Below are positions 1-6,562 of a stretch of DNA of 11,844 bases, piece after piece. How positions within the stretch are numbered: the first letter of the stretch is position 1; every line of letters begins with the position of its first letter. Origin of the DNA: Streptomyces violaceoruber. GTDB taxonomy: Bacteria > Actinomycetota > Actinomycetes > Streptomycetales > Streptomycetaceae. Below the pieces are notes generated by a model that saw only the letters and a list, made by a program, of their open reading frames with translations, made no database searches and was not told where the DNA came from. A program made the translations under genes and the position numbers. The stretch covers positions 1-11,844 of the forward strand of contig JODI01000149.1 of the NCBI GenBank assembly GCA_000720805.1, given 5' to 3'.

Positions 1-183
1 CTGCACAAGTCGTATTGGACGGCAGACGAGGACCGCACCGACGACCCGTCTGGCATGGTCGCCATCGGCCTTCTGGCCGTAGCGTGCCTCGCCCACGACG
101 GCGGCATCCCTATCGAGGTGGAGTCCGACTACCTGCCCAAACACCTCCTCGAACGCGGCTGGCTCGGCGAGTTCCCGACCTGA
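1..183 (+). CDS. Imm49-family immunity protein, C-terminal part (cut by window edge)
   Basis: The frame is open from the first base and gives the last 60 residues of an Imm49-type immunity protein, with the stop at 181-183. The visible part has the family's C-terminal signature as it appears in the intact copies here: a YWTADEDR segment, a hydrophobic AIGLLAVACLAHD helix, then IEVESDYLPKHLL and a GEFPT end. Imm49 proteins are cytoplasmic, mostly helical proteins that neutralise the toxin domain of a polymorphic toxin; which toxin this copy answers to cannot be told. The gene is followed after 105 bases by a second imm49 gene in the same direction, so the two form a tandem pair. The start and about three quarters of the protein lie outside the window, so whether the gene is intact is unknown. 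Confidence 0.85.
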   Translation: MHKSYWTADEDRTDDPSGMVAIGLLAVACLAHDGGIPIEVESDYLPKHLLERGWLGEFPT

Positions 184-268
184 GACGGAAGCCGAAACCC
201 ACCTATTGTCTGGCCAAGGCAAGCAACGTTCCGGTTTGGGCATCGAGAACATGACTCTTCGGTACGTC

Positions 269-288
269 CTCCTCCAAGGAGAAGCGCG
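269..288 (+). promoter_or_regulatory. Conserved imm49 leader with ribosome binding site inside a short hairpin
   Basis: AAGGAG at 276-281 is a strong Shine-Dalgarno sequence seven bases before the TTG at 289, and it decides this non-ATG start. The bases CTCCT (269-273), loop CCA and AGGAG (277-281) can pair perfectly, so the ribosome site can fold on itself. Nearly the same leader stands before the imm49 gene at 7470 and, without the stem, before the pseudogene at 8464. That the hairpin tunes translation is an inference. Confidence 0.6.
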
Positions 289-1140
289 TTGTCCTCGACC
301 ATTCCCCGCCACCCTTTTCCCACGGGGAACGCGGAAGACGGCCTCGCCGTACTCCATGAAAACGCGCAGGCGCTGATCGACGGACTGGAGGCGGGCTCCG
401 CCGATCTGGGCGATGCGCTGAGCACCACGCTCACGCTGGCGGAGGCCCACTGCCTGATGGACCCGCGGGGATCGATATTCCCCACGTGGGACGCGTGGGT
501 CACCGCGATGCAGGTCGGCTCCGCCGTGTTCGCCGCCGCGACCACGACCGAGGAGCAGGTGCAGTGCCGCATCGCGCACAAGGACCGCACGCTCCACGCC
601 ACCGGACCGCAGTGGTATGTACACCCCAGTAGTTGGCTTACCGCCTTCTACCTGGCCGTGGTGTGCCGGGAACGGGACAGGATCACGGCCCTGTGCCGCG
701 TACCCCTGTCTCTCCTCCGGGAAAACGGTGCGCAGTTCGACGAGTTCGAGTACGCCTGGATCGACGCCCTCCAGACCTACTGGCTCGGCGGCCCCGATCT
801 CGGCTCCAAGCTCGTGGCCGCCGTCGACGGCACAGAAGCGGAAACCGTCACCGACCGGGAAACGGCGGGCAAGCTGCTGTATCCGCCGATGGAGATGTTT
901 CACCGCGTCGTCCGCAAGGACGAGGCCGGCTTCCAGCGGGCCCTTTTCGCCGCCCTCCAGTGGCACAAGGAGTACTGGACCGACGAAAGCCGAGCCGACA
1001 TGATCTCCGGCCTGGTCGCCCTCGCCCCGCTCGCCATCGCTTGCATGGCATACGACGCCGACATGCCCATCGAAGTCGAGTCCGAGTACCTGCCCGCCAC
1101 CCTCGTAGGGCGCAACTGGTGCGGGGAGTTCCCCACATAA
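289..1140 (+). CDS. Imm49-family immunity protein (copy A)
   Basis: This is an intact 283-residue protein of the Imm49 family, predicted to bind and block a cognate polymorphic-toxin domain in the cytoplasm. It has no signal peptide or membrane segment. Visible landmarks are a PRHPFPTGN start, the block TWDAWVTAMQVGSAVFAAATTT near residues 66-87, SWLTAFYLAVVCRERDRI near 114-131, a LALFHR-like helix (EMFHRVVRKD) near 203-212, YWTDESR near 228-234, and IEVESEYLPATLV before the GEFPT end. The start is TTG, chosen because AAGGAG lies seven bases upstream and because the other copies begin with the same SS..PRH residues. It follows the tail of another imm49 gene and precedes a YwqJ/YwqK module. 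No toxin lies directly upstream, so it may be an orphan immunity gene. Confidence 0.88.
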   Translation: MSSTIPRHPFPTGNAEDGLAVLHENAQALIDGLEAGSADLGDALSTTLTLAEAHCLMDPRGSIFPTWDAWVTAMQVGSAVFAAATTTEEQVQCRIAHKDRTLHATGPQWYVHPSSWLTAFYLAVVCRERDRITALCRVPLSLLRENGAQFDEFEYAWIDALQTYWLGGPDLGSKLVAAVDGTEAETVTDRETAGKLLYPPMEMFHRVVRKDEAGFQRALFAALQWHKEYWTDESRADMISGLVALAPLAIACMAYDADMPIEVESEYLPATLVGRNWCGEFPT

Positions 1141-1300
1141 GCCGTGATCCGAGTGCCCGTGGTCAGCCGCATCCCCCGCCATAAACCAAACCGCAACAAG
1201 GCACAACGGGCGCTGTCGCGCTGGCTACCGCATGAGGAGTTCGACATCTGGAAAGCGGAGCCCACCACGACTTCTCGACGAAATACGGGTCGACGACAGT
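1141..1300. other. Gap between imm49 copy A and the deaminase homology
   Basis: About 160 bases in which I recognise no gene. A 60-residue frame from GTG at 1144 (HKPNRNKAQRALSRW, HEEFDIWKAEP) has no ribosome site and no family I can name. It may be debris at a recombination junction, since the toxin-like sequence begins only near 1300. Confidence 0.4.
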
Positions 1301-1915
1301 CACCTGCCGCCTCCAGGACCTGGTGAGAAACACCTTGGCGATTTGCCAGAGAGTCGAGTTCGACGCACAGAGGATGGCCTCATCTCCCATGTTGACGGGC
1401 GGCCAGTCACCGTGTCCCTGGACCAGCTTTCTCATCACCGCGCTTTGACGTATCTGGAGGCGAAGGAAGCCGGTACCTTCCCACGCGCCCAAGTAGGCGC
1501 CTGTGCTGGGTCGGTGGTTGACCTGCGCACCGGTCGAGTGGTCGAGGGAATCAACGGACCCAAGGGTGCTGACGGACTGATCCCGCTGGAGCGTCTGCAC
1601 CCGACGCTCCTGGAACGCTACGAGCAGATCGCGGACGCGCCACCGCACCGCGCGCCGATCCTTGCTCACGCCGAGATCAAGGCAACGAACGAGTTGCTTT
1701 GGTCACGTAGGGAACTCGGTCTCCCGGACGACGCCACCGCCTTGCGGGAGATGCAGGCCTCCGTGCAGCTGCCGTTCATGCCGAACCTGGAGACGGGGGT
1801 CCGTCCTCGTCCCGCACCTTTCTGCGGGAACTGCAACAATATGCTGGACGGTATGCCCAGCAGCCATGGACGCTACCTCAAGGACCCACCCGGACCGGAG
1901 AACTGGATTATCTGA
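1232..1915 (+). CDS. YwqJ-family deaminase toxin, N-terminally truncated cassette
   Basis: The frame encodes the C-terminal toxin region of a YwqJ-type nucleic-acid/nucleotide deaminase, as found at the ends of actinobacterial polymorphic toxins. The zinc-site motifs of the deaminase fold are visible: HAE at residues 146-148 (AHAEIKATNELLW) and the Cys pair in FCGNCNNML at 198 and 201. Upstream, HLGDLPESRVRR and GRPV..YL-type residues are the usual lead-in to this domain, so real homology seems to begin near base 1300; residues 1-25 look unrelated. The ATG at 1232 has no Shine-Dalgarno sequence, and no delivery domains (RHS, WXG, signal) precede it. I read it as an orphan C-terminal cassette left by recombination, probably not expressed as a full toxin. 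It overlaps the following ywqK-like gene by one base (TGATG), the normal toxin-immunity arrangement. Confidence 0.72.
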   Translation: MRSSTSGKRSPPRLLDEIRVDDSHLPPPGPGEKHLGDLPESRVRRTEDGLISHVDGRPVTVSLDQLSHHRALTYLEAKEAGTFPRAQVGACAGSVVDLRTGRVVEGINGPKGADGLIPLERLHPTLLERYEQIADAPPHRAPILAHAEIKATNELLWSRRELGLPDDATALREMQASVQLPFMPNLETGVRPRPAPFCGNCNNMLDGMPSSHGRYLKDPPGPENWII

Positions 1916-2283
1916 TGGATATTCAGCGAATTGATATTGATGATCCAGACGTTACGATGGATGAAGGGGAGCGTCTTTATTATCGGAGCATCCCTTTCAC
2001 TGGAGAAGTTGTCGAATATCAACGCAGCGTACTCGTCAGCCTCATCACATATAAGGAGGGCATTGAAGACGGCCCCATCCGTGCCTGGTACATGGATGGG
2101 AATCTCAGTTCGGAAGGAGTCATGCGTGAGGGGTTTCCTGCTGGTGAGTTCCAGCGGTGGCATCCAAATGGCAGACTAGCGGCGCGAACCATCATGAGCG
2201 ATAACGGGCTGCGACAGCTGGCGCAGTTCGAGTGGGATGAGGAAGGTAACCTGACGAAGGAGTGGCACCCCGAGGGCGCCTGA
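1915..2283 (+). CDS. YwqK-like MORN-repeat immunity protein
   Basis: This 122-residue acidic protein has the short repeats of MORN-type antitoxins of the YwqK class: GPIRAWYMDGNLSSEG, then GEFQRWHPNGRLAAR, then QFEWDEEGNLTKEWHPEG. In Bacillus subtilis YwqK is the partner of the YwqJ toxin, and the same order is seen here: the ATG at 1915 shares its A with the TGA of the deaminase cassette, suggesting translational coupling. The role is cytoplasmic neutralisation of the deaminase. The gene is visibly poorer in G+C than its neighbours (many GAT, ATT, TAT codons), pointing to recent acquisition from a lower-G+C source. The reading frame is intact, so it could still protect even though the toxin lacks its N-terminal part. 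Confidence 0.75.
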   Translation: MDIQRIDIDDPDVTMDEGERLYYRSIPFTGEVVEYQRSVLVSLITYKEGIEDGPIRAWYMDGNLSSEGVMREGFPAGEFQRWHPNGRLAARTIMSDNGLRQLAQFEWDEEGNLTKEWHPEGA

Positions 2284-2307
2284 TCGCCAGTCACCTACTT
2301 GGAAGTT

Positions 2308-2865
2308 CGACTCGCTGCTCCTGACACTCGAGCGAGCGGCTGCCGATCCCACGGCGGAGTGGCTGGAGACGTGGGAGATGTGGGTGACCGCCATGCAGTC
2401 CGGTTCGGCGATGTTCGCCGCGGCGACCACGACCGTGGCAAGCACAGCGTGCCTCATCCGCCACGAAGTGCGGTCCGGTCCTGCTACGGCACCGCAGCCC
2501 TGGGTGGGTGCGGGGAACTGGCTCACCGCTTTCATGCTGTCGGTGATCTGCCGCGACAAGGACAGACTGGACGCCTTGTACCAGGTTCCGCTCCCCTTGC
2601 TGCGGGAGTCGGGTGCCGAGTATGACGCCTATGTCTTCCGTGGGTGGAGACACTGCAGGCGTACTGGCTGAGCCGACCGGAACTCGGCGACAAACTGGTC
2701 GAGGCGGCACGAGGTCTTGCGCCCGAAGCGGCTTCGATCGCGGGGCCCGAGGCGACCACGAACGGTCCCTTGGCCATGGCATGCCTGGCGCACGACGCGG
2801 GCTCCCCCATCGAGGTCGAGTCGGAATACCTCCCCAAACACCTGCCGCCGATGGAGGTCACTTGA
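2308..2865 (+). pseudogene. imm49 pseudogene, near-copy of the gene at 6562
   Basis: Compared base by base with the intact gene at 6562-7422, this is the same gene in broken form. It lacks about the first 45 codons: similarity starts at CGACTCGCTGCTCCT, 25 bases after the ywqK stop. One base is lost near 2634-2639, where the intact gene reads GTCTACCCGTGGG and this one GTCTTCCGTGGG. After GAGGCGACCACGAA (about 2761) a 153-base in-frame stretch corresponding to 7152-7304 is missing. The last codons differ after CACCTGC (2845), ending TGA at 2863-2865. The stretch 2500-2755 is almost identical to its paralogue, so the duplication or a gene conversion is recent. No functional Imm49 is expected. 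Confidence 0.85.
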
Positions 2866-3008
2866 GCCGTCCGGCGGATCTTTCCGGGCTCGGCGCTCCT
2901 GGCGCGGCTGAGTTACTGGGCGGCACCAAGGTTCGCCGGACAGTCACGCGAGCGATGGCCCCGGAGGTCGCGGCGGCGGCAGCGCCACGCTGCGGCACTG
3001 CCGCCCCT
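2866..3008. other. Gap between imm49 pseudogene and ATPase gene
   Basis: A 143-base convergent gap, very G+C rich, with GGCGGCGGCAGCG-type runs but no clear terminator hairpin with a T tract. It marks the border between the toxin-immunity part and the regulatory trio. Confidence 0.4.
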
Positions 3009-3434
3009 TCACACCGCAGCGAGCTCGCACCACACGTACTTGCCGCGGTTGCCGTTTCTGGACAGCGGATGCCAGCCCCACAGGTCGGCGCAGGCCCGCA
3101 CCAGCGCCAGCCCCCGCCCCTCCTCCACCAACTCCCCGAGCTGCTCCAACGCCGCCGGCGGCTCCGGCGGCTCCGGCGGCTCCGTGTCCGCGTCCCACGC
3201 CCCGATCCGCAGCACGCCCGCCGACCAGCGCACCCTGAGGGCAGCGGGCCCGTTGGTATGGCGTACGGCATTGGAGACCAACTCCGCAGCGAGGAGCTCC
3301 GCGAGGTCGACCAGGCTGATCAGTCCGTGAATGGTGAGGATCAGGCGGAGGGTACGGCGGCTCACGGTGACGGCCCTGAGGTCGTTCGGGATGTACAGGC
3401 AGTACTCCCACGGTTCGGACTCACTTTCGGGCAT
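3009..3434 (-). CDS. RsbW-like ATP-binding (HATPase) regulatory protein
   Basis: This 141-residue protein carries the GHKL ATPase core of the small anti-sigma-factor/serine-kinase-like proteins abundant in Streptomyces. The N-box is ELVSNAVRHT (residues 51-60, with the Mg-coordinating E/N pair), followed by the D81 region LRIGAWDAD and the glycine lid EEGRGLALV (105-112). It is cytoplasmic, and its partner (a sigma or anti-sigma-antagonist protein) is unknown. A Pro-rich stretch of three EPP units (residues 85-93) sits between D81 and the lid; it comes from a 9-base tandem repeat. The start is ATG at 3434, with GGAG seven bases upstream on the minus strand. It is transcribed away from the XRE/DUF397 pair. 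That trio occurs repeatedly in Streptomyces genomes and resembles the AbaA/WhiJ-type developmental loci. Confidence 0.85.
   Translation of the reverse strand: MPESESEPWEYCLYIPNDLRAVTVSRRTLRLILTIHGLISLVDLAELLAAELVSNAVRHTNGPAALRVRWSAGVLRIGAWDADTEPPEPPEPPAALEQLGELVEEGRGLALVRACADLWGWHPLSRNGNRGKYVWCELAAV
3157..3183 (-). repeat. Three tandem 9-bp units encoding EPP repeats
   Basis: The plus strand reads GGCGGCTCC three times in a row. On the coding (minus) strand this gives Glu-Pro-Pro three times inside the ATPase, between the D81 and G107 motifs. Copy number could vary by slippage without breaking the frame. Confidence 0.7.
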
Positions 3435-3581
3435 GCGTCAACTCCGTTCAGGTGGTGGGGGTTGCGGGTCGGCGGGCGGTGGCAGTGTCGCGGCCGTCAT
3501 GGCAGGACGGGGCGGTGCGCTTCCGGTCACCCCGGCAATCCGCAGCGTGTGCGTCGCGTCACCGACGGTAGACCTATCCGT

Positions 3582-3640
3582 TTAAGTCTCGCAAGCAGAT
3601 CGCGTACTGTGGCCCCGAACGAGTCGCGTGTGCAGACGCG
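3582..3640 (+). promoter_or_regulatory. Possible promoter and 5' leader hairpin of the XRE regulator
   Basis: In the 221-base gap between the divergent ATPase and XRE genes, TTAAGT (3582-3587) and TACTGT (3605-3610) are 17 bases apart and partly match a housekeeping sigma promoter (3 of 6 at each box). AGAC (3570-3573) and GTCT (3586-3589) form a weak dyad over the -35 box that could be an operator. Further down, CGCGT (3625-3629) and ACGCG (3636-3640) can pair just before the ribosome site AGGAG (3646-3650). All of this is by eye. Confidence 0.3.
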
Positions 3641-3655
3641 TCGAGAGGAGCATTC

Positions 3656-4507
3656 ATGGTCCTGAGGAGCGAGCCAACGGCACGTCAGATGCGCCTGGCG
3701 GTCGAGCTCCGGAGGCTACGTGACTCGGCCGGCCTCACAACCCGCGATGCGGCAGGGCTGCTCGGGGTGAGCTCCGCGCAGATCAGTCAGATCGAGGCAG
3801 CGCTCACGGGGGTGAGCGAGAAGCGACTGCGCCTCCTCGCCGCCAACTACGCCTGTGCGGACGGTGAGCTGATCGACGCCCTGGTGGCCATGGCTACCGA
3901 CCGGACCCGGGGCTGGTGGGAGGAGTACCGGGGCGTACTGCCCTCCGCCTATCTGGACCTCGCCGAGTTGGATCACCACGCCACCTTCCGCCACGACGTG
4001 GCGGTGATCCACGTGCCGGGGCTCTTCCAGACGGAGGAATACGCCCGGGCCCTCTTCGCCTACATGAATCCGGAGTTCCCCGACAGCGAGGTGAGGGTCC
4101 GGGTGGATCACCGGATGAAACGGAAGGTGGTCATCGAGGGCCCCGACCCCATCCCGTACGAGACCGTGATCCACGAGGCGGCGCTCCGGATCAAGGTGGC
4201 CGGACGTGCCGCTTCCCAGGCTCAGCTGAGCCGCATCCTTGAGATGTCCGAGGCGGATCACATCACCGTTCGGGTCATCCCGTTCGGGCTGGACGACTTC
4301 GCCGGAGCCGGAAGCGCCCTGGTGCATCTGGGCGGAGCCGTTCCCCGCCTGGACACCGTGGTGCGCGACGCTCCGCACGGCACGGCCTTTATCGACTCGG
4401 AGGCGCAACTGAAGCACTTTCGAACGCTCTTCCGTAGGGTGAAGGAAGCGTCACTCCCTCCGGAGCAGTCACGTGACCTCATCCGCCAGTTGGCCAAGGA
4501 ACTGTGA
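3656..4507 (+). CDS. XRE-family helix-turn-helix regulator with DUF5753 domain
   Basis: This 283-residue DNA-binding protein has an XRE-type helix-turn-helix at residues about 17-68 (LRRLRDSAGLTTRDAAGLLGV, then SSAQISQIEAALTG). It is followed by the DUF5753 domain typical of Streptomyces regulators, with landmarks WWEEYRGVLPSAYLDLAELD, VPGLFQTEEYARAL and IRVIPF-like residues near 200-210. Length and architecture are normal for the WhiJ-like family. The ATG is supported by AGGAG ending five bases upstream. The next gene, a DUF397 protein, starts eight bases after the stop and is surely co-transcribed. In this family the DUF397 partner is thought to antagonise or modulate the XRE protein. The target promoters are unknown; autoregulation across the divergent gap is likely by analogy. 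Confidence 0.9.
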   Translation: MVLRSEPTARQMRLAVELRRLRDSAGLTTRDAAGLLGVSSAQISQIEAALTGVSEKRLRLLAANYACADGELIDALVAMATDRTRGWWEEYRGVLPSAYLDLAELDHHATFRHDVAVIHVPGLFQTEEYARALFAYMNPEFPDSEVRVRVDHRMKRKVVIEGPDPIPYETVIHEAALRIKVAGRAASQAQLSRILEMSEADHITVRVIPFGLDDFAGAGSALVHLGGAVPRLDTVVRDAPHGTAFIDSEAQLKHFRTLFRRVKEASLPPEQSRDLIRQLAKEL

Positions 4508-4514
4508 GGACAAC

Positions 4515-4733
4515 ATGACCACCACCATGCACTGGAAGAAGTCGTCCTACTCCGGTGGAGGTGAGGGCAACGACTGCGTCGAGATCGCCGGCTCCCCCAC
4601 CCACATATCCATCCGCGACTCCAAGGCCCCCGCCAGAGCCACCCTCAACTTCCCCACCGGCGCCTTCACCCCCTTCATCGAAGCCCTGAAGACGACCCCA
4701 CCCTCCACCGCCACCGAATCCCCAGGCCTTTGA
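4515..4733 (+). CDS. DUF397 small protein
   Basis: This 72-residue protein has the hallmark DUF397 pattern: HWKKSSYSGGGEGNDCVEIA (residues 6-25) and ISIRDSK (31-37), then a short FTPFIEALK end. DUF397 proteins are encoded beside XRE/DUF5753 regulators across Streptomyces and are regarded as their partners in developmental or antibiotic control. The start at 4515 is chosen over an in-frame ATG at 4473, which lies inside the preceding gene, because it begins at the usual family position and has GAGGA four bases upstream. The tail after residue 60 (TTPPSTATESPGL) is Pro/Thr-rich and not part of the conserved domain. It converges on the gene ending at 4768. Confidence 0.88.
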   Translation: MTTTMHWKKSSYSGGGEGNDCVEIAGSPTHISIRDSKAPARATLNFPTGAFTPFIEALKTTPPSTATESPGL

Positions 4734-4767
4734 GACTGATCCGCCCCCTCCCCGCAGAGGCCATGAC

Positions 4768-5241
4768 CTACGGCCACTCGACCTCGCCGTCTCGGACGAC
4801 CAGCGGCTCGAACCGGTCCGACTCGTAGAACCTGATCCAGCCCAGCTGGACCGTCCCGGTCTTGAGGCTGTGGCGGTCATCCGCCTTGGTGGACAGCCAG
4901 GTGAGGAGTTGGGCAGTGCTGTCGAACTGGTCGGGGTGGATCTCCTGTCGGACGGTCAGGGCCCACGCCCCGTTCGCGGGGTCCTGCGGCCGTACCAGTA
5001 CTGAAGTGAGCACCCCGTTCACCTTCCATGCGTCGCCGTGCTGTCCCAGAAGAGGCATGGGATGGTCCTCGATGACAGGTTCCCCGGCGTCGCCCTCCAC
5101 CACGATCGGGAACTTGGGCACGATGCGGAGAATCTCCGGCTCGGGTCCCAGGCCGAGATGCCACCGAAACTCGGCGAGTTCCTCGTCGGACAGGTCTTCG
5201 CGCAGGTTCAGCACGATGGAGAGCTCGTAGATGTCAGCCAT
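4768..5241 (-). CDS. Conserved actinobacterial protein of unknown function
   Basis: This 157-residue soluble protein has no signal peptide or membrane segment. I recognise the general pattern as one shared by many Streptomyces hypotheticals: an N-terminal YELSIVLNLREDLSDEELAEFRWHLGLG, a central LGQHGDAWKVNG, ALTVRQEIHPDQFD, and a C-terminal GWIRFYESD..EPLVVRDGEVEWP. I cannot name a function. The ATG at 5241 is chosen because the conserved sequence begins there; a longer version starting at 5277 would add twelve unrelated residues. It is transcribed against the DUF397 gene, with 34 bases between the two ends, and lies next to a minus-strand Imm49 remnant. A role in the toxin-immunity network is possible but only by position. 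Confidence 0.7.
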   Translation of the reverse strand: MADIYELSIVLNLREDLSDEELAEFRWHLGLGPEPEILRIVPKFPIVVEGDAGEPVIEDHPMPLLGQHGDAWKVNGVLTSVLVRPQDPANGAWALTVRQEIHPDQFDSTAQLLTWLSTKADDRHSLKTGTVQLGWIRFYESDRFEPLVVRDGEVEWP

Positions 5242-5310
5242 GGCGGTGACGCTATCGCCCGGGTATGACGAAGCCACGAGCGACGGCCAACCGCAGCGAG
5301 CCGAACCCTG

Positions 5311-5511
5311 TCAGGGGATCTCCTCGATCCGCTGGCCGTTGAGTAGATACGTCGGCAGGTACCGCTGCTTCGGAGCGACGGGGAACCCGTGGTCGTACGC
5401 GAGGGCCGCCATCGCGAGGGGGCCGAGGGCCACCCGGGAGCGGGGGCCGGGGATTCCTTCCAGTAGGCGGCGTGGGCCGGGTCGGCGAGGACGTACCGAC
5501 GACCACCGGCG
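5311..5511 (-). pseudogene. Probable minus-strand imm49 C-terminal remnant
   Basis: Read on the minus strand, 5440 to 5311 gives RVALGPLAMAALAYDHG, then FPVAPKQRYLPTYLL, a short tail and a stop at 5311-5313. The order (ALGPLAMAxLAYDxGFP, then YLPxxLL, then about ten residues) matches the C-terminus of the Imm49 copies here. Just upstream on the same strand AHAAYWKESPAP resembles the HKxYWT.. segment, but it lies in another frame; one missing C in the run near 5445 would join them. Everything upstream of that is lost. The tail (NGQRIEEIP) differs from the GEFPT ends of the other copies, so this is a divergent branch. It lies antiparallel to, and slightly overlapping, the toxin linker. Confidence 0.5.
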
Positions 5512-6562
5512 TCCACGCGGGGGACGACCTGCCCACCGTCCACGCAGGCGGCGACCTCCCCGGCAGCGGGGTGGGCGACCACCTTCCCGGCGGCAGCGCG
5601 GACCACCTCCCGGGCGGCCACGTGGGCGACCACATGCCCACGAACGACCTCACCGCCCCACACCGCACCGGCCACGGCGACACCCCGTCCACGAACGGCA
5701 CCCACCCGGACACCCCGTCGACCACCGACCATCCCAACGGCACCGGTCAGTCGGACGGCCCGGGTACGGGCGGCACCCACCCCGACGAGCCAGGCACGGG
5801 CGGCGGCCACCACGAGCCCCCCTCGACGGGGGCAGCCATCCGGAGGGTCTGGATGATGCGGCCCAGGCGAGCGACGACGTGCCCACGAATGACTCCCCGC
5901 ATCCAGATGACCTGCAATCCGGCGCCGGCAGCAAGGAGTGGGGCCAGCGCACTCCCGAGCAGATGAAGTGGTGGCATGACGAGCACGTCCGGCTGGCCAA
6001 CGAGAACCCTGACTGGTTCAAGGAGCACTACGACATACGCGGGCGCCGAAGGACCGCGGACGAGATCGTTGACGGTCAGTTCCTACCGAAGCTGACGGAG
6101 GGAGCCAACCCGAGGTGGGTGGCCACCGACAGCCTGCCCTCCGCGGACCGCGGCGCGGCGAAGCTCCACGAGATTCCGAAGGAGTTCGCCGGCGCCGAGT
6201 GGGTGGATCTCATGGAGACCGACAACGGTGCCAGGAGATTTGACCAGTTGTATCTTCTCGACAACGGGACAGGCGACTTCCTCATCGTTGAGGCGAAGGC
6301 ACCGGGTGGTGAACTCGACTGGCGAATGGGCGCCGGTGACCACGCCCTCAAGAGGGTCAAGCAGGGCACGCTCGAATACGTCCACACGATCCTCGAAGAG
6401 ATGAAAGCCCGTGGCGGTACGGACAAGGGCCTCGCCGAAGAGATGGCCCGGGCCCTGCGCCGCAAAAAGGTTCAATACGTAATGGTTCAGGCCAACAAGC
6501 ACACCGGCTCCCGTGCTGGAGCGGAACTCAATTTCTTCGATCTCTACAGGGAAGGACGCTAG
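5472..6562 (+). pseudogene. Frameshifted toxin C-terminus: Pro/Gly/His linker plus PD-(D/E)xK nuclease-fold domain
   Basis: From about 5490 to 5825 one frame encodes a low-complexity linker of GDHLPGG, GDHMPTND and THPDTPST-like units, the usual spacer before polymorphic-toxin warheads; third positions there are almost all G/C. Near C6 (5817-5822) and G5 (5828-5832) the coding frame changes by one missing base. The second frame then runs SHPEGLDDAAQ, DDVPTND, EQMKWWHDEH and on to the stop at 6560-6562. This last part (about 200 residues) has a restriction-endonuclease-fold signature: Asp in RRFDQLYLL (codon 6242) and ExK in FLIVEAKAP (Glu 6290, Lys 6296), with VQANKH later. The predicted activity is DNA or RNA cleavage in a target cell. 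No N-terminal delivery region or ribosome site is visible. The intact imm49 gene overlaps its stop and is the likely cognate immunity gene. Confidence 0.65.

Noticed and set aside
1144..1326. Small 60-codon gene after imm49 copy A
   Set aside because: No ribosome site, no recognisable family and it overlaps the deaminase frame; listed only as an unexplained gap.
3150..3183. GGCGGCTCC repeats as a CRISPR or regulatory array
   Set aside because: Three perfect 9-base units in frame inside the ATPase gene encode EPP repeats, which explains them as coding low-complexity sequence.
2613..3665. Long plus-strand open frame of 350 codons across the imm49 pseudogene and the ATPase gene
   Set aside because: Its translation is low-complexity Arg/Gly/Pro text, and it lies opposite a clear RsbW-like gene and over a frameshifted pseudogene; it is a high-G+C shadow frame.
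5231..5830. Upstream 200 codons of the frame that later encodes the nuclease domain
   Set aside because: In this frame the text is Arg/Pro-rich noise, whereas another frame gives the regular linker repeats; the toxin must enter this frame only after about 5830.
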